64,000 nt of DNA. Source: Pseudomonadota bacterium. GTDB lineage: Bacteria > Pseudomonadota > Gammaproteobacteria > Burkholderiales > Burkholderiaceae_C. The DNA lies in assembly GCA_018241265.1 (NCBI GenBank), contig JAFEEF010000002.1, positions 124,001 to 188,000 of the forward strand, in the 5' to 3' direction. Both the position numbers and the translations under genes were made by a program. The notes below the pieces were generated by a model. It saw nothing but the letters and a program-made list of their open reading frames with translations. It was not told the origin of the DNA and searched no databases. The number at the start of each line of letters is the position of its first letter. Position 1 is the stretch's first letter. Shown here in pieces: positions 18,089 to 26,171 of the stretch.

Positions 18089-21000
18089 TCATCGCCGCCG
18101 CCTCAGGCTCGCGCCGGTGGTCGCCCCGCGCGCATGGCCGCCGGCGCGGCGGGCATCCGCGTCCGGGTCATCGACGCAGGCCTGCAGCAACGCGCTCAGC
18201 GCCGCGAGCATCGACTGCACGGTGCCGGGCGCGAAGAGCTGATCGGAGTACTCGGCCATCAAGCTCATGCCGTCGGCGCGTTGCTCGAGCGTGAACGTGA
18301 TGTCGAACTTCGAGATGCCGACGTCGGTCGGCGTATAGCGCGCCTGCAGCGGGCCGAGACGCCAATGGTCCTCGCCGGTCTGGTAGACGACGCAGACCTG
18401 GAACAACGGATGCCAGCCGAGCGAGCGCTCCGGTGCCAGCGCATCGACCAGCTTGTCGAACGGCATCTCGGCATGCTCGAGCGCGCCCAGCACGCAGTCG
18501 CGCGTACGCGTGATCGCCTCGCGGAAGCTGCACTCCGGCGGCAGCTTCGGGCGCAGCACCAGCGTGTTGGAGAAGAAGCCGATCAGGCCTTCGAGGTCGG
18601 GGTGTCCGCGTCCCGCCACCGGGAAGCCGAGGCAGATGTCGGTCTGGCCGCTGCAGCGCGCCAGCAGCACGTCGAGCACGGCGCTGAAGACCACGAAGGG
18701 CGTCACGCCCATCGCATGCGACAGCGCCACGAGTCCGTCGCGCAGCGCGGGCGGCACCTCGATGCCGAGGCTGCTTCCCGAATAGGTCCGCGACGCGGGG
18801 CGGGGCCGGTCGGTGGGCAGCTCCAGCAAGGTCGGCGCACCTGCCAACGCGGCCTTCCAGTAAGCCAGATCCTCGTCGAGTCCGCTCGCCTGCTGGCGCG
18901 TGCGCTGCCACTGCGCGTAGTCGGCATACTGGATAGGCAACGCCGGCAGGCGCGGCGCGCGGTGTTCGCGCGCTGCGCTGTACAGCTCGTCGAGCTCGCG
19001 CGCCATCACCGTCGATGACGGCCCGTCGAAGACGATGTGGTGCAGGCCGAGCAGCAGCACGTGCTGCTGCGGAGCGAGGCGCAGCACTCGCGCCCGGATC
19101 AGCGGGCCGGCGCCGAGCGCATAGGGCGCAGCGCCGAATTCGCGCGCGATCGCATCGACGCTCGCCGCCGCATCGTCGCGGCCCGACAAGTCATCGAGCG
19201 GCAATTCGAACCCGATGCTCGGCAACACCTGCTGAAGGAATGCGCCGTCGCGCTCGATGAAGCGGGTGCGCAGCGCCTCGTGGCGCTGGATCAGTTGCTG
19301 GAATGCGCGCTCGAGTGCCGGCACGTCGAGTTCGCCCGCAAGCTCGAAGCGGTAGGGGACGGCGTACAGCGCGCTGCCGGGGCTCAGCCGGTCGAAGAAA
19401 TAGAGCCGCTCCTGCGAGAACGACAGCGGCGCATCAGTCCGCTCGTCCGGTGGCCTGCGGCTCGGGTTGCCGTGCGCACGGCGCGGCAGCGATTCGAGCG
19501 TCGCTGCGATATCGCCGAGCTGTGCGGACTGGAACACAGCCGTCAGCGGCAGATGCCGGCCCAGCTCGGCTGCGACGCGCGCCGTCAGCCGCAGGGCCGC
19601 CAGCGACGTGCCGCCGATGTCGAAGTAGCGGTCTTCCTCGCGTGCCGCCGGCACGCCCAGGAGCTCGGACACGATCGCGAAAAAGCGGTCGGCCAGCGCG
19701 GTGCGCATCGGCGCGGCAACGGCCGGTGCCGGCAGCGCCGACGTGCGCCGTTCGAGCGCGCGGTAGTCGATCTTGCCGTTGGCCGTCAACGGCAGATCGG
19801 GCATGGCATGCACTTGTGCCGGCACCATGAAGCTCGGCAGCAAGCCGCGCAGGTAGGCCTTCACGTCGCTGCCCTGCAGTGCGCCGCCGTCGGCGACCAC
19901 ATAGGCCACGAGTCGCTTGCCTGCGCCGTCGAGCTGCTGGACGTGCACGGCCGCCTGCCGCACGCCGGGGAAGCGCAGCATGGCGAGGCGCACCTCTTCC
20001 GGCTCGATCCGAAAGCCGTCGATCTTCACTTGCTCGTCGACGCGGCCGAGGTAGCGGATGGTCCCGTCGACATTCCACAGGCAGCGGTCGCCGGTGCGGT
20101 AGAGCCGCGCGCCGGGCGTATCGGCGTAGGGATGGGGCACGAAGCGCTCGGCGGTCAGCGCCGGCCGGCCGTCGTAGCCGCGCGCGACGCCGGCGCCGCC
20201 GATGTAGAGCTCGCCGGTCGCGCCGGCGGGCAACAGCTCCATCGACGGTCCGAGCACGTAGACCTCGGTGTTGGCGATCGGTTGGCCGATCGGGATGTCG
20301 TTCGCCGCGATGTCGGCGGCGCGCGCCGGGTGGGTGCAGGCGAAGGTGGTGGTTTCGGTCGGCCCGTAACCGTTGATGAGCTCGCCGTCGAAGCCGGACG
20401 CGCGCAGCCGCGCCAGCGTCGCCGCGTCGGCGCGATCGCCGCCGTACATCAGGTGACGCACGCCGGCGAATGCGTCGGGACGCGCTTCGATCAGCCGCGT
20501 CAGCAGCGCCACGGTGACGAAGAGGGTCGTGACGCGATGGCGCGCGAGGAAATCGCGAAAGCGCTCCGGCTCCAATTGCATCATGTCGTCGAACAGTGCC
20601 AGCGTGCCGCCGTGCAGCAGCGCGCCCCAGAACTCGAGCGTCGATGCATCGAACGAGAAGCTCGACAGCTGCGCGAACGTGAGCCCCTCTTCGAACGGCA
20701 GGAACCGCGCACCGGTGACGAGGCGCGCGACGGCACGGTGCGAGATGCCCGCACCCTTGGGCCGGCCGGTCGAGCCCGATGTGTACATCACATAGGCCAA
20801 CTGGTCCGGATGTTCGAACCGGCGCGGCAACGGTGCGTTGCCGGCATGCGGCGCCGCGAGCACCGCCGCGATGTCCAAGGTCGGCCGATCCCACGCAGGC
20901 ATCGCCGCGAGCCCGTCGCCGATGACGAGCGCGGCGCCGCTGTCTTCCACCATGAAGCGCAGCCGCTCCGGCGGATAGGCCGGATCGAGCGGCACGTAGG

Positions 21001-22636
21001 CGGCGTCGGCCTTGAGCACGCCGAGCACGGCGACGAGCATCTGCGGGCCGCGTGCCGAGACGATCGCGACGCGATCCTCGGTTTGGATGCCGGCGTCGCG
21101 CAGCCGCTGTGCGAGCCGGGTGGCCTGCGCGTCGAGCTGGGCGTACGTCAGCTCGATCCGATCGCTGCGCAGCGCGATGCGCGACGGCGTGCGACGCACC
21201 TGGGCTTCGAAACGGCTGGCCAGTCCTTCGGGCGGCAGCGGCGGCCGGCTTCCTCTGGAGACCGTCTGCAGCCACATGCGCGCGTCGGGCGACAGGAGGT
21301 CGAGCTCGTCCAGGCGCCGCTGTGGATCGCGACAGGCCGCCGCGCACAACTGCTCGAAGCCGCGCCGCAGGCCGGCGACCGTCCGGGCCTCGAACAGCTC
21401 GGTGCTGTACTCGATGCGCAGCGTGCAGTCGTCGCCTCGATCTTCGAAGTAGAAGGTCAGGTCGAACTTCGAGATGCCGACATCGGTCGGGGTGAACCGT
21501 GCCTCGGCGGTGCCGAGCCGCCAGTGGTCTTCATCGGTCTGGTAGACGACGCAGACCTGGAACAGCGGATGCCAGCCGAGCGAACGCTCGGGCGCCAGCG
21601 CTTCGACCAGCTTGTCGAACGGCATCTCCTGGTGTGCCAGCGCCTCGACCACGCAGTCGCGCGTGCGCTCGACGGCGTCGCAGACGCTGGCGTCGTGCCG
21701 CAGGCGCGGCCGCAGCACCAGCGTGTTCGAGAAGAACCCGATCAAGTCCTCGAGATCGGGATGGTCGCGGCCGGCCACCGGAAAGCCCAGGCACACGTCG
21801 GCCTGCCCGCTGAAACGTGCCAGCAGCAGGTTCAGCACGGTGCTGAACACGATGAACGGCGTCACGCCCAAGCGCTCGGACAGTCCGACGACGCCGGCAC
21901 GCACCGATCGCGGCAGCCTGGCCTCGAGCGTGCGGCCGATGTAGCTGCGCGCTGCCGGTCGCGGATGGTCGGTCGGCAACGCGAGCAGCGCCGGAGCGCC
22001 GGCGAGCGCTGCCTTCCAGTACGCGAGGTCGGCGTCCAGTTCGCCCGCGTCGTAGCGCTCGCGTTGCCACTGAGCGTAGTCGGCGTACTGGATCGGCAGC
22101 TCGGGCAGGCGTGGGGCACGCGCCTCCCTGGCTGCGCCATAGAGCTCGTCGAGGTCGCGCGCCATCACGGCCGATGATGGTCCGTCGAAGACGATGTGAT
22201 GCAGGCCCAGCAGCAGCACATGACGCCGCGCCTGCAGCTTCAGCACGCGAGCGCGCATCACGGGACCGTGCTCCAGGTCGTACGGTGCGCTGCCGAAGGC
22301 CAGCGCGATCGCATCGACCGCGGCCGACGCATCGGTGCGGTCCGACAGGTCTTCGATCGGCAACGGCCAGTCGCCGGGCGGCAGCACCTGCTGGCAGAAC
22401 GCCCCGTCGCGCTCCACGAAGCGGCTGCGCAGCACCTCATGGCGGCCGACCAGCCCGCGCAGCGCCCATTCGAGCGCCGGCACATCGAGCTCGCCGTCGA
22501 ACTGCAGTCGGTACGACACCGCATAGAGCGCGCTGCCCGGGCTCAGGCGGTCGAAGAAATAGAGCCGCTCCTGCGAGAACGACAGCGGCGCGAAGAATGA
22601 CGACTCGCTCAGCATGTCCACCGGCTCCCTGTTCAT
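18089..22636 (-). CDS. NRPS: C-A-T-C
   Basis: A 1515-residue protein starting at the ATG at 22636 behind a GAGGG site. C1 (about 15-445) has HHIVFDG at 145; A (460-970) has YTSGSTGRPKG, NGYGPTETT, YRTGD and NGKID; T has GGTSLAAL with Ser1011; C2 (1085-1500) has HHIVFDG at 1199. The two C domains are near copies (SFSQERLYFFDRLSPGSALYAV occurs in both), suggesting duplication. Reading specificity positions by eye against GrsA gives D-A-L-F-M-G-G-T-F-K, close to codes for valine (DALWMGGTFK type). No epimerase or thioesterase is present. It lies between the exporter and the 2OG oxygenase. Confidence 0.93.
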   Translation of the reverse strand: MNREPVDMLSESSFFAPLSFSQERLYFFDRLSPGSALYAVSYRLQFDGELDVPALEWALRGLVGRHEVLRSRFVERDGAFCQQVLPPGDWPLPIEDLSDRTDASAAVDAIALAFGSAPYDLEHGPVMRARVLKLQARRHVLLLGLHHIVFDGPSSAVMARDLDELYGAAREARAPRLPELPIQYADYAQWQRERYDAGELDADLAYWKAALAGAPALLALPTDHPRPAARSYIGRTLEARLPRSVRAGVVGLSERLGVTPFIVFSTVLNLLLARFSGQADVCLGFPVAGRDHPDLEDLIGFFSNTLVLRPRLRHDASVCDAVERTRDCVVEALAHQEMPFDKLVEALAPERSLGWHPLFQVCVVYQTDEDHWRLGTAEARFTPTDVGISKFDLTFYFEDRGDDCTLRIEYSTELFEARTVAGLRRGFEQLCAAACRDPQRRLDELDLLSPDARMWLQTVSRGSRPPLPPEGLASRFEAQVRRTPSRIALRSDRIELTYAQLDAQATRLAQRLRDAGIQTEDRVAIVSARGPQMLVAVLGVLKADAAYVPLDPAYPPERLRFMVEDSGAALVIGDGLAAMPAWDRPTLDIAAVLAAPHAGNAPLPRRFEHPDQLAYVMYTSGSTGRPKGAGISHRAVARLVTGARFLPFEEGLTFAQLSSFSFDASTLEFWGALLHGGTLALFDDMMQLEPERFRDFLARHRVTTLFVTVALLTRLIEARPDAFAGVRHLMYGGDRADAATLARLRASGFDGELINGYGPTETTTFACTHPARAADIAANDIPIGQPIANTEVYVLGPSMELLPAGATGELYIGGAGVARGYDGRPALTAERFVPHPYADTPGARLYRTGDRCLWNVDGTIRYLGRVDEQVKIDGFRIEPEEVRLAMLRFPGVRQAAVHVQQLDGAGKRLVAYVVADGGALQGSDVKAYLRGLLPSFMVPAQVHAMPDLPLTANGKIDYRALERRTSALPAPAVAAPMRTALADRFFAIVSELLGVPAAREEDRYFDIGGTSLAALRLTARVAAELGRHLPLTAVFQSAQLGDIAATLESLPRRAHGNPSRRPPDERTDAPLSFSQERLYFFDRLSPGSALYAVPYRFELAGELDVPALERAFQQLIQRHEALRTRFIERDGAFLQQVLPSIGFELPLDDLSGRDDAAASVDAIAREFGAAPYALGAGPLIRARVLRLAPQQHVLLLGLHHIVFDGPSSTVMARELDELYSAAREHRAPRLPALPIQYADYAQWQRTRQQASGLDEDLAYWKAALAGAPTLLELPTDRPRPASRTYSGSSLGIEVPPALRDGLVALSHAMGVTPFVVFSAVLDVLLARCSGQTDICLGFPVAGRGHPDLEGLIGFFSNTLVLRPKLPPECSFREAITRTRDCVLGALEHAEMPFDKLVDALAPERSLGWHPLFQVCVVYQTGEDHWRLGPLQARYTPTDVGISKFDITFTLEQRADGMSLMAEYSDQLFAPGTVQSMLAALSALLQACVDDPDADARRAGGHARGATTGASLRRRR

Positions 22637-22656
22637 GGCGATTGCCCTCGGCCTCT

Positions 22657-23919
22657 TCAACCCGGCTGACCGTTGTGACCGGCCAGCGGCGGCAGGGCGC
22701 GGCCGAAGCCGGGCACCGTGACGATCGCCAGTACCCAGGCCGCGGTCAGGCCATAGCCCACCAGGCTGATGATGTGAAAGGCATCGCGCGACGACATCGA
22801 CTGCGCGAGCAGCCCGCCGGCGAGCGACCCGGCCGGAATCGCGCCCCAAGTCACCAGCCTCACGATCGACGTCATGCGGCCGAGCAGCGCCTGCGGCGTG
22901 GTCTCCTGGCGCAACGTCACATGCACCACCGAATGCGCCGTCGACGCCGCGCCGCCGAAGAAGAGCGCGCTGCCGAGCATGACCTCCGGCAGCAGCGCAT
23001 GCTCGCGGACGAACGGAATCGCGAGCAGCGCCGTTTGCGCGACCACGAGCGTTGCGCACAGCAGCGGCACCGAGCCGATCGTGTCGCGCAGCTTGGGCAC
23101 GAGCGGCGCGCCGGCCAGCGCGCCGAGGCCGCCGCAGCTCAACAGCAGGCCGACGACATACGGCGGCGCGGCGAGGTCGCGCGCGAGGTACAGGTAGAAG
23201 TTGGTGAGCGTCGAGAAGTAGATGAGGTGCCAGGTCGCGGCGCCGAGCGCGAGCATGATCAGGAAGCGGTTTCCGAGCACGAACGCGAGGCCCTCGCGCA
23301 GCGCCGCGAGCACCGGCGGAGCCGGCTCGTCGGACGCCGCCGGCTGCGGCCTGCGCGTGCCGGTCAGGAACAGGAAGGACGCGAGGTACGACAGCGCATC
23401 CAGCACCAGCGCGGCCGGCGGTCCGATGAAGCTCGTGATCGCGCCGGCAAGGCTCGGCCCGCCGGTCGTCGCGATCGATTGGGTCATCGACAAGCGGCTG
23501 TTGCCGTGGGCGAGCTCGTCCTTCGCGACGATCGACGGCAGGTAGCTCCAGTAGGCGATGTCGAAGAAGACGGTGATCGACGCGATCAGGAAGGTGCAGA
23601 CGAAGAGCACCGGCGTCGTGAACCAGCCCGCCCAGTACAGGAGCGGCATCGACAGCACCAGCAGGAAGCGCAGGATGTCGCTTGCCAGCAGGATGGTGCG
23701 GCGCGACAGGCGGTCCACCCACACGCCCGCGAACAAGCCGAAGAGGACCGGCGGGATCCCTTCCATCGCGAGCACGAAGCCGAGCTCGTGCGCGCCGAAG
23801 CCCAGCGTCGTGACCGCGAACAACGGAATCGCGACCGCCGATATCTCGCTGCCCACGGCGGAGATGCTCTGGGCCAGCCAGAGCCGCATGAAGTCGCGGC
23901 CCAGCCTCTGGGTCTTCAT
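22657..23919 (-). CDS. MFS exporter of the EntS (MFS_3) type
   Basis: A 420-residue inner-membrane protein with about twelve hydrophobic segments. The N-terminus RLWLAQSISAVGSEISAVAIPLFAV and the loop GVWVDRLSRRTILLASDILRF are typical of the EntS-like branch that exports siderophores and peptides. The start overlaps the mbtH stop by four bases, tying it to the NRPS operon. It probably exports the product; it might also give self-protection. Confidence 0.88.
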   Translation of the reverse strand: MKTQRLGRDFMRLWLAQSISAVGSEISAVAIPLFAVTTLGFGAHELGFVLAMEGIPPVLFGLFAGVWVDRLSRRTILLASDILRFLLVLSMPLLYWAGWFTTPVLFVCTFLIASITVFFDIAYWSYLPSIVAKDELAHGNSRLSMTQSIATTGGPSLAGAITSFIGPPAALVLDALSYLASFLFLTGTRRPQPAASDEPAPPVLAALREGLAFVLGNRFLIMLALGAATWHLIYFSTLTNFYLYLARDLAAPPYVVGLLLSCGGLGALAGAPLVPKLRDTIGSVPLLCATLVVAQTALLAIPFVREHALLPEVMLGSALFFGGAASTAHSVVHVTLRQETTPQALLGRMTSIVRLVTWGAIPAGSLAGGLLAQSMSSRDAFHIISLVGYGLTAAWVLAIVTVPGFGRALPPLAGHNGQPG

Positions 23920-24122
23920 GGCTGCCTCGCCATGTCGCGGTCCATCGCCATGCGCAGGCTCTTCGGGCGCATGTCGACCCAGAGGCGCTCGATGTCGGCG
24001 AGGCAGGCCTCCTTCGCGGCCGGCGCGCCCAGGGTCGACCAGCCTGCGGGCACTTCCTTGCCTGCGGGCCAGATGGAGTACTGCTCTTCTTCGTTGACGA
24101 CGACCAAGTAGTCCTGTTGCAT
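23916..24122 (-). CDS. MbtH-like protein
   Basis: A 68-residue NRPS helper. It shows the family pattern YLVVVNEEEQYSIWP, then VPAGWSTLGAP and IERLWVDMRPKSLR, including the conserved tryptophans and the NxExQxSxWP motif. MbtH proteins bind and activate adenylation domains; one or more of the cluster A domains probably need it. It lies between the free carrier protein gene and the exporter. Confidence 0.95.
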   Translation of the reverse strand: MQQDYLVVVNEEEQYSIWPAGKEVPAGWSTLGAPAAKEACLADIERLWVDMRPKSLRMAMDRDMARQP

Positions 24123-24134
24123 GGTGAGGCTCCG

Positions 24135-24416
24135 TCAGAGTTCGTCGGCTTCGTCCGCCGTCGGCGGCGGCGCGTCCGTCACATGCCGGGCGATCGCGCG
24201 GATCGTCCGGTGCTTGTAGAGATCGGCAATCGACACGTTGATGTCTTCGGCCTGTGCGGCCAGCACGATGCGCACCGCGGCGAGCGACTGCAGCCCATAG
24301 GCGGCGAACAGGTCGCCGTCGAGCGAGACCTCGGCGAGGTTCATCACGTGGCGCGCGATCCCGCTCAGCACGGCTTCGAGCGTGCGCGGCAAGGTCTCGA
24401 GGTCGGCGGTCGACAT
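24135..24416 (-). CDS. Free-standing acyl/peptidyl carrier protein
   Basis: A 93-residue carrier protein with the phosphopantetheine attachment site in AAYGLQSLAAVRIV (Ser about 44), in the place of the usual DSL as QSL. The N-terminal helix and the acidic tail (TADEADEL) are typical. It sits between the PhpK-like radical SAM gene and mbtH, so it could hold the substrate of the radical enzyme or a hydrazino-acid unit. No phosphopantetheinyl transferase is in the window. Confidence 0.85.
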   Translation of the reverse strand: MSTADLETLPRTLEAVLSGIARHVMNLAEVSLDGDLFAAYGLQSLAAVRIVLAAQAEDINVSIADLYKHRTIRAIARHVTDAPPPTADEADEL

Positions 24417-24440
24417 GGCGTGCTCTTCGGTTTCAGCGGA

Positions 24441-26171
24441 CTAAGAGGGCCGAACGAGGATGGGCAGCACGCGCGACCGCGCCGGCGCCATGCGCGGCAG
24501 CGGCACCGGGCGCGTTTCGAGCGCCTGCGCGAGGTAGCGCCGGCGTGCCTGCACCGCGATGCGCCGCGCACCGTCCATCACCCGATCGCGCGCCGTCGGG
24601 TCGGCAGGCGGCGCGAGCTTCATGCCGACCAGTTCGTTGAAGTGGCGCACGAACGAGACCACGTCGTCGCGCGTGTAGCCGTGGCGCATCAGGTAATAGA
24701 TGCTCCAGTCCTCGAAGCCGTGCTGCGGCGCCCAGGTCGAGTTCTTGATGCCGAGGAACATCTGCTCGATCAAGGTGCTCGCCTCGTCGTTGTTCATCGT
24801 CGGATGCCTCCACTCGAAGCCGCCGCCGACCACGCCCAGCTTCTCGCGGTCGCGCCACACCGGGGTTGCCGGATCGAGGTAGAAGAGCTGCGCGCGGTAG
24901 AAGGTCGGCGCGTGCGTCTCGATGAACTCGGTCGTCTCCAGCACCGAGTCGCGCGTCTCGCCCGGAAAGCCGATGATGAAAGAGCCGTAGGTCGTGATGC
25001 CGACCTCGTGGAACTTGTCGATCGCCGCGGCATAGTGCTTCTTGCGCGCCGCCTTGTTCATCAGCTCCAGCATGCGGTCGCAGCCCGATTCGATGCCCAG
25101 GAAGACGCCGTCGCAGCCCGACTCGGCCATCAGTTCGATGGTCTCGGCGTCGCCGTGATCGGAGCGATAGAACGAATTCCAGCGAAAGCCGTAGCCGCGG
25201 TCGATCATCAGCCTCAGGATGGACTTGAAGCGCCCCTTGGGCACGTTGAAGGTGTCGTCGAGGAAGGTCAGCGTCGACACGCTGCCGAGCTCGGCGATCG
25301 CATCCAGCTCGCGCTCGACGAAATCGAGGTCGGTGTAGACGTACTTGCCGGCGCGCTGCGGGAAGCCGCAGAAGTTGCAGTTGAACGGGCACGACTTGGC
25401 GGTTCGCAGCGAGACGAAGCGCCCGATCGCTTCGGCGCCGAACAGCCGGTAGTTCACCGGCTCGTCGTGCAGCTCGTTGCGCTCGGTCTCGAGCGGATGC
25501 ATCACGAACTCGTCGCTGCCGTCGCGCCGCACCGCGATGTTGGGGACGTCGTCGAGCGGCGCGCCGGTGCGCAGCCGCTCGATGACCTTGGCGAGCGTCG
25601 TCTCGCCTTCGGCGCTCACGACATAGATGTCGCCGCCGATGAACTGGAACAGCAGCCCGAGCTCGTCCTCGGACATCACCTTGTGCTGGTTGGAGATGTA
25701 CGGGCCGCCGACGATCACCGGCGCGGTGACGCCGATCGAACGCAGGTGCTCGACGATCTCGATGATGGGATGCGGCGAGACATACACCGTCGTCGTGATG
25801 ACGACGCAGCGGTACTGCTTGCCCTCCAGCCGCCCGGCGAGTTCGTCCTTCTCGCGATGGAACAGGCTCACATGGTCGAACGTGTAGCCGCGGCGGTGCA
25901 GGAACGAGCCGAGGTAGAGCACGACCGGCCAGATGAAGTCGCAGTTCTCGTAAGGCGCGTCGGGCGACAGGCCGGCCTCGTCCATGAAGTGGTTGACGAG
26001 GTCCATGCAGCGCAGCGGCTGGTCGCCGACGTCGGCATAGGCGAGGTTCAGGTCGCGGAACGAGCCGGTGTTCTCGCCCATGCCGCGCATCATGTCGACG
26101 AACTCGGCGAAGTTCGTGTCGTGGAAGCCGATGAGCAGGCAGTCCTTGGTGATGTCGTCGTCTTGTTTCAT
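24441..26171 (-). CDS. B12-dependent radical SAM enzyme of the PhpK/BcpD-like family
   Basis: A 576-residue protein whose ATG overlaps the stop of the upstream NRPS by four bases. Residues 1-220 form the cobalamin-binding part with the start DCLLIGFHDTNFAEFVDMM and RDLNLAYADVGDQ, which resembles the PhpK/BcpD branch. The cluster motif is C261-x3-C265-x2-C268 (CPFNCNFC), followed by FLGIESG and IIGFPGETRDS. Characterised PhpK makes a C-P bond by methylating phosphinate; no phosphonate genes (such as pepM) are seen here, so a C-methylation of an NRPS unit is more plausible. The terminal 60 residues are basic and low complexity. Confidence 0.82.
   Translation of the reverse strand: MKQDDDITKDCLLIGFHDTNFAEFVDMMRGMGENTGSFRDLNLAYADVGDQPLRCMDLVNHFMDEAGLSPDAPYENCDFIWPVVLYLGSFLHRRGYTFDHVSLFHREKDELAGRLEGKQYRCVVITTTVYVSPHPIIEIVEHLRSIGVTAPVIVGGPYISNQHKVMSEDELGLLFQFIGGDIYVVSAEGETTLAKVIERLRTGAPLDDVPNIAVRRDGSDEFVMHPLETERNELHDEPVNYRLFGAEAIGRFVSLRTAKSCPFNCNFCGFPQRAGKYVYTDLDFVERELDAIAELGSVSTLTFLDDTFNVPKGRFKSILRLMIDRGYGFRWNSFYRSDHGDAETIELMAESGCDGVFLGIESGCDRMLELMNKAARKKHYAAAIDKFHEVGITTYGSFIIGFPGETRDSVLETTEFIETHAPTFYRAQLFYLDPATPVWRDREKLGVVGGGFEWRHPTMNNDEASTLIEQMFLGIKNSTWAPQHGFEDWSIYYLMRHGYTRDDVVSFVRHFNELVGMKLAPPADPTARDRVMDGARRIAVQARRRYLAQALETRPVPLPRMAPARSRVLPILVRPS

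Noticed and set aside
19037-22177. Long plus-strand open frame opposite the C-A-T-C NRPS
   Set aside because: Same antisense-shadow composition; no domain is recognisable.
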